A stretch of 64,000 nt of DNA from Yamagishiella unicocca (taxonomy: Eukaryota > Chlorophyta > Chlorophyceae > Chlamydomonadales > Volvocaceae): assembly GCA_003116995.1 (NCBI GenBank), contig BDSL01000001.1, positions 2,356,001 through 2,420,000 on the forward strand, given 5' to 3'. Below the pieces are notes generated by a model. The model had not been told where the DNA came from. It saw nothing but the letters and a program-made list of their open reading frames with translations, and searched no databases. A program made the position numbers and the translations under genes. Shown here piece by piece: positions 11,401 through 20,450 of the stretch. Each line of letters begins with the position of its first letter. The stretch's first letter is position 1.

Positions 11401-12954
11401 CGGGTGCCGCTCCGTGCTGTTCACAGAGGTGGACACGGAGGCGCACCAGGGCGAGGAGCGGGTGCTGTTCGCGGGCACAAAGTGGGTTCCGGGTAACAGC
11501 AGGGATGGGGGCGGGGTGAGCGCTGCTGGGGTGTCAGGGGCGGGGGGGCAAGGTGGATGGCAGCACGTACAAACACACAGTGCTAACGTGTGCGGAGGGG
11601 TAGGGTGCGTCTGAGCCGAGGTCCAAGGCGGGGGACTGGGGGGCTGGGCCAGCTCCCTCCTTGTCTGGGGCGCCGTGCCCTCCGTGACGCCACCGCATAA
11701 GGCCTCTGCGGCCGCTATGGCATCTGACGCGACGCCGCCTCCGCCCGGAAATGCTGGTCTGCACCCAACCTGCACCCTCGTCTACAGGCCGCGTCGGAAG
11801 GGTCGCGGCAAGCAGGCCAACGACTCGGAGGGGGCGCTGTGCAGCATGCACTTCCTGCGCAAGCCGCTGGCATGGATGGAGGTGAGGACGGGGCAGTGTT
11901 GGTGTATGTGGATGTATGTGTGTTTGTGCGTGTGTGTGTGTGTGTGTGTGTATGTGTGTATATATATATAGAGAGAGAGAACTCTTGACACCTGCATTTT
12001 ATTTTAATTTTATTAACGCCGCAACCGCCCCTGCCGACGCCTTTGCTCCATATCCGCCCCCTCTGTCGCCTTCCCCCTTCCCCCACCCGCTCCGAGCAGA
12101 CATGCCTACAGTCCGACGGCCCCGCGCTGGGTGAAGGCAGGCTGGTGTGTCCAACCTGCGCCTCCAAACTGGGCAAGTGGGCGGCAGGGGGGGGGGCGGA
12201 CGGCGTGCAGTGCTCCTGCGGCGTGCTGGTGCCGGCGCCCACCTACGCGCTGCTCAAGGCCCGGCTGGATATACAAGACTCGCAGGTGCGGTCCAGGGGA
12301 GGTGGCGAGAAGACCCGGTCCAGGGGGGGCAGGGTTACGGGGCATTGCAATGGACGCGATGGATGGACGCTGGGAGTTCACTCTTAGTCGGGGTTGCGGG
12401 GATGGGCTGCCACCGTCTTACATCAGTCTCGAGCCGTCCCAGGGGTCATTTTGAGGCGTAAATCGCCATTTTATCCATGCATTGCCCTCTGAGCCGCCTA
12501 ATCTCCCCCGAATGGTTGAGTCGCCCGCACCCCTGCTGCTAACGGTATGTGACCGCTGCCCCAGCACCCTCGGCCGTCGCCTCTATTCCATCTTCCCCGA
12601 CCTGCGGCGTCCCCCCTTCTCCCTCCGTCCCTCCCGCCACCCATACACAAACGCGTGCGGCCCCCGCAGCTGGACATTGCGTCGGCGGTCCAGAGCTCGC
12701 TCAAAGCGTACGAGGAGGAGGAGGGTAAGGAGAGCGGCAGCAGCAGTGGCGACGGGCCTGGCACGCGCAAGAAGCGGCAGAAGCAGAAGCGCAACAAGAC
12801 CGCCAACTTCAGCTCCTTCCGGAACAAGAACTTTGGGGTCAGTGTCAAGCAGCAGCGGCAGCTGGCGGAGACCGCGACGGCGGCGGCGGATGGCGACGGC
12901 GGCAGCGGCGGGGGCACAGGGGGCTTGGGGGCGGTGCGGGAGGATTCCAGTTGA
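8401..12954 (+). CDS. TatD/TATDN1-like domain fused to a YVH1/DUSP12-type zinc-binding domain
   Basis: Eight exons (8401-8643, 9311-9471, 9618-9792, 10072-10234, 10479-11481, 11788-11881, 12100-12285, 12670-12954), phase-consistent, give 769 residues. Residues about 60-360 follow TATDN1 from end to end: LVDCAAQL, MVGVHSDNIK, AIFNFAGSDEEL, VLTGRVCD, RLMLASDSPF and RNEPSNLPH. The catalytic Glu and two metal-binding His of active TatD enzymes appear replaced; only the Asp of SDSP remains. A low-complexity Ala/Glu linker leads to a zinc module: YSCRGCRSVLF, then HFLRKPLAWME, then LVCPTCASKLG and VQCSCG. This Cys pattern is the C-terminal domain of the YVH1/DUSP12 phosphatases, but no phosphatase domain is present. 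Exon 5 codes for both the TatD end and the first zinc-domain half, so the fusion does not depend on splicing. The tail is Lys/Arg-rich. Confidence 0.85.
11921..11982. repeat. (GT)n-(TA)n-(GA)n compound microsatellite
   Basis: A run of TG/GT dinucleotides passes into TATATATA and then GAGAGAGA. It lies inside the intron after exon 6 of the TatD-like gene (11882-12099), so it does not touch coding sequence. Confidence 0.9.
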
Positions 12955-13546
12955 GAGATCCTGGGATATGGCGTCACCGATACGGAGACAGGACGTATTG
13001 TGAATTCATGTCGGTATGTAATTTTTCTCGTAGCAAATCCGGATTTTGACGAACAGTAGGCATCTGGGAGTCAACACTGGGTTATAGCCGGCGCATCTCT
13101 GCAGGTCCCGAAGGTCCCGACTCGAGGAAATCCTGTGGCGGGGTCACATCATCCGCGGAGATGTGCTGGGAGCCAGTACAACCTGGGTTTCCTCATCTGG
13201 TTGCGTGTCCTTTGGCCGCATTAGAGCTGACATTGCATAGTGATGCACAACACTGGCGGCATCGTATGGCGTCGCACAGCGGGTTGGAGGCGCAGTAGGG
13301 ACTGGGCGGCGTAGCAGGGGGAATTTCTGTGCATATCCTTCCTAAAGCTCATGTGTCTTGTGCAAGGCGCCTGATACCCGGTCCGCAGCGTGCATAGCAG
13401 CATCGGTCTGTGCAGTGCGTCCTTGCTCGTCCCACGGTGGCTTACCAGTACGGTCATATTTTGGCGCGAAAGGGCGCCTAAGTTGCCTAAGCCGCAGTTT
13501 TCATAATTGCAGCGTTTTTCGATACGTACCAAACATTCCAGCAGCC
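12955..13546. other. Intergenic region between the TatD-like and CDIN1-like genes
   Basis: It contains the short 3' UTR with TGTAA at 13017 and presumably the promoter and 5' UTR of the CDIN1-like gene. Open frames in both directions lack any recognisable feature. Confidence 0.4.
13017..13021 (+). terminator. TGTAA poly(A) signal of the TatD-YVH1-like gene
   Basis: TGTAA lies only 63 bases after the stop codon at 12954, an unusually short 3' UTR for a volvocine alga but well placed. Confidence 0.5.
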
Positions 13547-16207
13547 ATGACACCTGAGGATTATGAGCGAATGCAAGCGATTGTGAGCCTCCCCTTCGGC
13601 GCTTGCCCATCGGCGACGGCAATAAGGCAGTCCTTTCCAATGTATGGATTTGTCTCCATAAAATGGGACAGTTTGGGTTGAACCGAAAGGCGTGCTGGAC
13701 GCCGTTACGCGGGCGATGTTGCTTCGTTTCCTGACTCGCAGGGTGAAGACGGAAACTTGGCTGGCCATATATGGTCAGGAGCAGCAGTACAAGGTTATCA
13801 GGAGCCACCACTTGCACAAGGCCAGCGTGGTCCACTATTTGGCGAGGTCAGCCTGGGGACAGTGGGGGTCATGGGGCTGGGACGAGCACGGCGCCGGCTC
13901 ACGGCGAGAAGCCACGAAAGACATTGGCGCAGCTCCGCGCGGCTTTCTTGCACCTTAGTGCCTGACGCCCGGTGCAGCTTATTCGCAGTAACTGCAACCT
14001 TGGACCTGCACCGGCTCCACCACCTACGTGACTCCCGAGCCTGAACGCCGACCTCACCCCGTCTCGCCCCAGCCATATTACTTTCCAAACTAAACCATGC
14101 GATGGCTGTTTCCTTCTCAATTGCTTTAACCTCTCAGGTATGCCAGCGGTGAGGACATTCTGCAGCTAAGCGCCGACGTGGACTTTCCCCCCTGTATGCT
14201 GCTGCGGCGGATGCTGGAGAGGATTATAGACGCGCAAAAGCAGGTGGGGCCAGCGTCAGTCCCTCGCGGTGTCAGCGACCCTCGACCGTTCCCCTTTCAC
14301 GGCTTTTGAACGCCGGCCTACGGGTTTCCTCTCATACCCACCTCTCCCGACCGCCCACTAAGGCACGTGGTCGCTCCTCCAGTCCGACCACCGCATTCTG
14401 TCCTTTCCTCATCCTTCATCTCCTTCCGCCACCTAATATCTCAGACTTCACCATGGAATCCCCTCCTCTCATCCTCCGCCTCCCTTCTCCCCCTCCTCCT
14501 CCTCTTCCTCCTCCGCCCCCCCCTCCTTCAACGGTTTTTATACACCCTCCTTCTCCCCTGCCCGGCCCCAGGTGGTGAGCGAGGTCCTCCGCCACCCCGA
14601 CCGCCTGGACCGCTCGCTGTGCCCCGGGGTGCCGCCCGACCTGCTCGCCCGCCTGCGGGCCGATGTGGTCCGCTGCGTGCACGCGGACTGCTGCTACTCG
14701 CCGCTCAGCGACGTGGCGAAACAGGTGCGTTCGGCGTCACAACTGATGGAGGCGGTCATCGAAGGGCCGCGCGTGCGCGTACATGCATATGTTACGAACC
14801 CAGATCCGGATCAGGCGCTGAGTACCGTATACTGCGGATCCTCACCACTTACGTTGCCCCGCTGTGTCGCCCCTTGTTGTGTCGCAGGTGACCGGCCTGG
14901 AGTACGAGCTGCACCTGCAGCAGCGGCTGGTGGAGGCGGGGCTGGCCTTCTGGAGCGAGAGCGAGCTGCGGCAGCTGGGCTTCCACAAGACGCCAGACTG
15001 CAAGCTCAAGGTGCGCTCATCGGGGCGTGACGGCCTGGCACCGGGGAGGAATCACGTCATGGCTTGGTGCCGAGGAGCGGCAGCGGAGGGTAGAGGCTAC
15101 GATTCCGGCCAACCCCTGACATGAGCAGCCTCCGCCCTCCATACCCACCACTGCCCTTCCCTCCGCGTCCCGTTTGATAAGTTCCCGTCTTTGTCTTCGC
15201 CCCTTCCCGCTCGGCCGCCAGGTCCCGGTTGCGGTCCGCACTCGCTCCGGCAGCGAACACCTGGTGTGCTGGGTGGACAGCAAGGCCACCTTCGGCGACC
15301 ACCGGACCCACATGAAGCAGGTCGAGGAACAGTACTGCACCTACGTCAACAGGCGAGCTGGACGGTTTGCAGAGGGGGGGAAAGAGGTATCGGTCAGGGT
15401 GGATCAGGTCGCGGTTCACGGAATGAAATGCGATGCGAGTCAGCCAGTAGTCTTCGTTCCGGACCGACTGAGCACACGTTGTCCGTGCCTGTTTGTATTG
15501 GCAGACCCTAGTACTTGCGCCTCGGGACTGGATCCCCTGATTTGATGACGATCGCATCAATCAGTGTCGGCTCGCTTCGCAGGTACGGCCCGGGCATGGT
15601 GATTTACTGGTTCGGCTTCGTGGAGGATCTCAACACGGACCCGCAGGTGCTGCTGTGCGACGACTTCCCGGACGCCACCAGCATCATCAGGATCACGGAC
15701 TCGGACCCGCAGCAGCAGGAGCAGCAGCAGCAGCCCGTGCAAGGTGGCAGTCGCGGCGGCGGTAGCGCTGCCACCGGAATGACCGCTGGCGCAGCCGTCG
15801 TAGCGGCTGCTGCCGCCACCGGTGGGACAGGCGGGGCGGGGGCGCTTTCCGATGGCGGCGGGGACAGAACTTCCTTGCAGCCGGAAGCGGTGGAGGCAGC
15901 GCTGCAGCCGGCAGCGGTGGAGGCAGCGCTGCAGCCGGCAGCGGTGGAGGCAGCGCTGCAGCCGGCAGCGGTGGAGGCAGCGCTGCAGCCGGCAGCGGTG
16001 GAGGCAGCGCTGCAGCCGGCAGCGGTGGAGGCAGCGCTGCAGCCGGCAGCGGTGGAGGCAGCGCTGCAGCCGGCAGCGGTGGAGGCAGCGCTGCAGCCGG
16101 CAGCGGTGGAGGCAGCGCTGCAGCCGGAAGCGGTGGGGGCAGCGCTGCAGCCGGCGGAGGCCGGAGCCAAGCCGGCCATTGTGGGCACGACGGTCGCTGG
16201 CTGGTAG
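13547..16207 (+). CDS. CDIN1 (C15orf41)-like TPD-domain putative nuclease
   Basis: Exons 13547-13641, 13742-13846, 14138-14243, 14572-14724, 14888-15010, 15222-15352 and 15583-16207 give 445 residues. The family (human CDIN1, binding partner of codanin-1) has a helical N-terminal part and a PD-(D/E)xK-like nuclease fold with a TPD signature. Visible matches: IVSLPFG...AIRQSFP at the start, HADCCYSPL, KTPDCKLK (TPD at 188-190), CWVDSKATFGDH (DSK at 213-215) and RYGPGMVIYWFGF (from 238). The first intron uses donor GTATGG and restores ungapped family spacing. Intron 6 has a GC donor (GCGAGC at 15353), the only join giving VNRYGPG. After residue about 275 the protein gains a Gln run and a nine-residue tandem repeat absent from animal members as I know them. 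Confidence 0.9.
15875..16144 (+). repeat. 27-bp coding minisatellite (LQPAAVEAA repeat)
   Basis: Ten 27-bp units in frame near the C-terminus of the CDIN1-like protein. The eight central units (15902-16117) read as identical; the outer two carry Glu for Ala or Gly for Glu. The near-perfect identity points to recent expansion. Confidence 0.95.
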
Positions 16208-17272
16208 GCTGGGCGCTGTATATCCGATGCGATGCTAGACGAGGTCGTGCGCGCCTTTTCGATCACCTCGCACAGCACAACAGCTCCCGGTGCAACATGC
16301 GGCACTCATTGCGCATCCAGGCGTGTTTCATTCTCGGCATGTGCCTGTGGCGCCGCACCTAACCGTGCCTCCCCAAATCAACCTCCACGCTCCCCTGCCA
16401 CCCCTCGACCCAGAGCTGTGATAGCGGTAGTCGGCCCACACCGTGTAGTGCGGTGGCGACCCCTGACCACCAGCACGCCGCTCCATGAATTGCTGGGGCT
16501 CCACGCTCTACGGCGCCAGCTGGCCATCAACCTCTGCCAGCTTGGTCTCTGCCATTCCGCCTCCTGTGCACGCTGTCCCGCCACCGCCGCATCATCCGCC
16601 ATGCTGGTCCCTCGGCCGGAGGTACCTGGCTGCCTGCCTGTCTGCCCCCATCACCATATCGAACCGGGCCACGGTAAATTGGGTGATTGCAGTGGCCCCC
16701 TCCAAGCCACGAAGGGAGAGGGCGCGCGGCGCAGACCGCACCTCCTAGAGCAGCGCAGCACCCAAGAGGGCGCCTCGAGCCTCGGGATCGAGCCCGCTGG
16801 AGCATCCCGTTGTCGCAGCTGCCCGCACGCCCAGTACCCGGCAGCTCCAGCCCTCCGAGGGTTCGGGATGCATGGGACGTGTGGCTGCCCGGCCCCGTCG
16901 TACGTCATCCAAATCGACACTGCCGTAGGGTGATGGCAGTATGCACTGTCGACAAAATTCCCAAGCAGGGTCACCAGCTCCACAGACTCGGTCTCAAGCC
17001 AGCAGCACAGAGATGAGGACACAGCGCTGCCGGACGCGTACATGGGCGATGTGGGTTTGAAGCCGAGCGCAAGGCGGCTGGCACGGCGCGTGCACATTAC
17101 TGCACGCGTCGTTGGCCACATTGGAATGAGCAGCGGAGGCTGAGGATTTGGGGACACTTGCGGCCGCGAGCTCGAAGGATTTCGGTGTAACATACACTTT
17201 AACACAGCAGTTTGGCTGCCTCCGGTGACTGTCCTTGACGCCGACATTGCAATACGCAGTCAAACAACTCCT
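16208..17272. other. Convergent 3' regions of the CDIN1-like and chlorophyllase genes
   Basis: About 1 kb between two stop codons facing each other. Open frames exist on both strands but lack motifs and partners. No other TGTAA was seen here for the plus gene, and no TTACA for the minus gene. Confidence 0.45.
17186..17190 (+). terminator. TGTAA, possible poly(A) signal for the CDIN1-like gene
   Basis: The first TGTAA seen on the plus strand after 16207, about 980 bases downstream and just before the 3' end of the converging chlorophyllase gene. If used, the two transcripts nearly meet. Confidence 0.3.
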
Positions 17273-19556
17273 CTACGCAGCTTCCCCTTTTCCCCCAGAA
17301 ACCTGCACCTCATACCGTAGCCCTACGCCACCAAGCCCCTCCTGGCACAACCGACGTAGGTCGCCCGCACCAACGACCACTGTTTTGGCGCTGCCAGTGC
17401 CGCCATTCGGTCCCCCCTCCGCGCCGGCCCCAACCTCCCCGCCGGCCCCGCCCTCGCCCGTGGACCCCGCTACCCCGCGCACAAACGCCGCCGCCAGTGC
17501 GCCGCTGGCTCTCGCCACCTCCTCGTTGCTCACTCCGCGGCCCACAGCGCAGATGGACTGCTGCAGGTTGTCGGACCGGTCCAGGAACTGCAGGTGGCCC
17601 ACGTCCTTCAGCGTGACCTGCGCACACGTGGGGGCAGTGGGGCCGGCGGCCGGCATTGTGCTGTGCCTTGCCAGGGAGCGAGGACATCAACTCATCACGT
17701 GACACAAGTGAACCGCTGCAAGGGGTTTGGTAAGTGATACGTGTCAAACCGCCACGCACTCAGCCTGCGGATTTGGACAGCCCAAGGTACCAAAGTACCT
17801 CCACGGTTGCTACGGACAGGCCGCACGAGGTGCGGCCGCGTCTCCAGGCCCGCACCTGGGCCCACTGGCCCCTGCGCGCGTCCAGCGACCCCGTCCAAGC
17901 CCCGACGCCCTCCTCCTCTTCCTCCCTGCACTGTGGCCGACAGCAGCTCATAAATCCCCTATAACCCAGCTCACCAGCGCGCACGGCCCCCTGCACGCGT
18001 CGAAGAACGCCGGGTAGTTCTTCCCCCGAGGGACGCAGTCGCCGCCGCGGCCTGCCCCGACCAGCAGCACCGGCACGCCGGCCAGCACCGGTTGCTCCCG
18101 CAGGACCGCCAGGGCCGAGGGGTATCGGCCGGGGTCCTGCGGCTCAAAGGAGCCATCCGCCGGGTCCAGCAGAACCAACCCGGACAGCGGCGGCCCCCCT
18201 GGGCGCTCCGGGGCCCCAGGTGCAGCCGCTGAGATGCCCGCTGTGTTGGACTGCGACCCCATGGCGGCGGCGAGGAGGCTTAGCTGCAGGCGCCAAGGCA
18301 GCATCAGCAGCACGCGTGGTGTGGATCGCGTGTAGGGGTGGGAGCGGGGAGCATCAGGCAATCGGCCGGGTGGAGGAAGTGCATGGTCGTGCGCACCGTA
18401 ACGCGGGCGCCTTGCATCGACTGGAAAGCTGCAGCATCCCTTCCATCGCACCCTGCGCTGCTCATACCTTGGCTCCCCTAGAGTGCCCTGCCAGGAAGCA
18501 GGGCCCGGCCGCCTCTGAACCCAGCCGCGCCAGAGCCTCTAGCTGCACGCGCCGCAGCAGTGCCACACTCTCCACATCGTCCACCAGGGCGGACAATGTC
18601 TCGAATGACGTGTCATACGTTACCACAGTGAAGCCTGTCATGCAGCCGCGCCAGGTTGGGCGGGAGAAGGCAGGCGGAGGCCACAGGACGCTTCGGCAGG
18701 CCGGGCAGAGTGCACCACATTGGCACGAAGCTGCAACCCCCATGGGGGGTCACTCGTGAGGTGCCTTTCGCTGGAGAGTAATCTCGTGCTCTTGGGCGTG
18801 GTGTCGCATTGCAGCTGAAGACTGCAGCTGCAGGCTGCAGGAATGTGTCGCAGCATGTACCACTCAGCCTGCAGCTACGGGCCGCGCCCTACCTACCAGC
18901 GGCCAGCAGCTCCGACACAAATGCGCTGTACGACGACGCAGCCTGCAAGAAGCCGCTGGTGAAGACGACGACGGGGCGTCCTGCCGAAGGTGCGGAGACG
19001 CACGAAGGGTCTTGTTGGAGTGCATCCCAGGGGGGAGTGACAAATGGGAGGGTGTGCGGGCGGGTTTTGAAGGGTGTGGCACGACATGATAACTGGGGTT
19101 CTTTGTGGGTGGGCTTTGGCTCATCCTACTCAGTGCTGCCATACCTGCTGTTGTGCCGAGCTGAGTGGGACTGCGAAGCTGTACAGGTACAGAAACCTGG
19201 GGTTGGGCAAATTGTTGCAAGGGCGCGGCAGTAGCCTAAGACCACGGCCGAAATGCCACTGATACTGACACAAAGCAAACACCAGCAAACAAAATATTAC
19301 CCACCGTACGTGTTGTATTGCTTCTATCCCCGGCTCCTTGCACTGGTTCGTATGCGAACTTGAGCGTGAAGGACAGGCTAACGAGAGTTCCAGCCGGCCG
19401 CGGCTCCGGTGCAGCGACGGCCGGTTGTCGGCAAACGAGTATGGTCAATGGAGCGAACGCTGTTCCAACAGTGAGCGCCCGCCGGCTCAAGGCGTGTGAA
19501 GACTGCTCCAAGCGCGTGCACCGAAGTGCTGACGGTGCGCCGAAGCCGGACCTCAT
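17273..19556 (-). CDS. Chlorophyllase-like alpha/beta hydrolase
   Basis: Exons in transcript order are 19556-19305, 19196-19145, 18980-18897, 18634-18468, 18283-17975 and 17617-17273; all phases agree and the product is 402 residues. Chlorophyllase hydrolyses the phytyl ester of chlorophyll to chlorophyllide and phytol. Visible are RPVVVFTSGF (oxyanion-region strand), GHSRGAK with nucleophile Ser 181, LVLLDPADG with Asp 225, and LKDVGHLQFLD with His 296, the order and spacing of the chlorophyllase triad. The N-terminal 60 residues are Arg/Ser/Ala-rich and include SRRALTVG followed by a hydrophobic stretch and AVAAPEP. This resembles a chloroplast transit peptide followed by a lumen-type signal, so plastid location is likely. 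The C-terminal 80 residues are Gly/Ala-rich. It converges on the CDIN1-like gene. Confidence 0.85.
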
Positions 19557-19862
19557 TTAATCGCTGGAAATAATTGTTATTGGAAGGAGTTTGGACGAAC
19601 TGGTATCAGATACCGACATCAGAAAGTAGTTGTAGTAGTTGCAGTCATGACTACACAGCCTGCGCCCAGCCAAGGAGCTGCAAGGAGAGGTAGGGAGAGG
19701 TCCCCTCCTGTGACCCCGCCCTATCCGGCCTCTTGGGCTGGGGCAGGGTGCCTCTGCTGTCAGCAGCTATCCAACCGGCACGTATGAGATCCCTGCGGAC
19801 ACAATATATCCGGCAGGATCCAGCACATCCCGGCAAGAAATCAATAACGACGCGGAGGATAC

Positions 19863-19872
19863 AAAAATAAAA
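19863..19872 (-). terminator. RNA polymerase III T-run terminator of the permuted tRNA gene
   Basis: On the minus strand TTTT (19872-19869) and TTTTT (19867-19863) lie 14 nt past the end of the 5' half, just after the complementary flank. This is the expected position for Pol III termination. Confidence 0.75.
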
Positions 19873-19886
19873 TTGTCTCTCTGCAA

Positions 19887-19995
19887 TTCTAGTCAGTCCC
19901 CTTAACCACTCGGGCACGACTGCTGTATGAGTCCCCAAATCCGGGGTAGTACGCAGTCGGCAGGATTCGAACCTGCGCAGGAAATCCTAACTGAT
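19887..19995 (-). tRNA. Circularly permuted tRNA-Ser(AGA) gene
   Basis: On the minus strand the 3' half (19995-19952) precedes the 5' half (19923-19887), separated by a 28-nt spacer (19951-19924) with a CCCC/GGGG hairpin. The 5' half has acceptor GCAGTCG, TG at 8-9, D-arm CCC-GAGTGGTTAA-GGG, anticodon stem ACTGA and loop CTAGAA with anticodon AGA. The 3' half supplies A38, TCAGT (pairs exactly with ACTGA), a long variable arm (AGG/CCT stem) typical of Ser, T-arm GCAGG-TTCGAAT-CCTGC, acceptor CGACTGC (7/7 pairs) and discriminator G. The joined molecule is 81 nt before CCA. The B box (GGTTCGAATCC) comes before the A box. Flanks GTCTCT (20013-20008) and AGAGAC (19880-19875) are complementary. 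Read linearly, neither half finds a partner for its anticodon stem. Confidence 0.9.
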
Positions 19996-20330
19996 GTCGG
20001 TCTTCGAAGAGACATGTATGATATGCACATTGACATAGCTATAGCCTAAGATGTCAATGGATTCGGAGCAAACAGGTTTCGGAGCAAGCAACCAGGTTTC
20101 GGAGCAAGCAAGTACATGCAAGTATTAGTAACGGCTGAAGGCCAAATCCAAAGCGAGCGCTCCGTTTCCATTTTTTCCATGGGATATTTTTACGACGACA
20201 CAGTTATTTCTTTACCCTTGTTTCGCGACCCTTCGCCACGGCCACTTGTTCTAACGCATAACTGGTTCCGTTGCAATAGCCGCGAAACTATTCCGTTTCT
20301 ATTGCGCTATCAAAGTAGGATTTGATAGTT

Positions 20331-20450
20331 ATAAGGAAAATATCAATTGATTGATTGATTGATTACAAGCTCTTGGAGCTCGTAAGGCCCAGACGAGCCA
20401 GGAGGCTCATGGACCGCTAATCAAAGGATATATAATAAGGAAAATATCAA
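20331..20450 (-). mobile_element. Short LINE/SINE-like retroelement fragment with target-site duplication
   Basis: A 16-bp direct repeat, ATAAGGAAAATATCAA, occurs at 20331-20346 and 20435-20450. The 88 bp between them, read on the minus strand, end in a run of ATCA/ATTG units right next to one repeat, like the microsatellite tail of a LINE or SINE. No protein-coding part is present, so it is a SINE or a 5'-truncated LINE. The family cannot be named without a repeat library. Confidence 0.65.

Noticed and set aside
13672..13741. An extra CDIN1 exon reading VLDAVTRAMLLRF
   Set aside because: No donor/acceptor pair brings it into phase with exon 1, while skipping it gives an ungapped match to the family.
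15604..16305. 233-codon minus-strand frame with a CSAASTAAG repeat
   Set aside because: It is the antisense of the 27-bp repeat and conserved end of the CDIN1-like gene.
19145..19170. A 26-base microexon reading PLSSAQQQ in the chlorophyllase gene
   Set aside because: It does not agree in phase with the next exon; the 52-base exon 19145-19196 in another frame agrees on both sides.
19887..19995. An ordinary linear tRNA at this place
   Set aside because: Read linearly, neither anticodon stem nor acceptor stem pairs in the normal order; only the permuted order folds.
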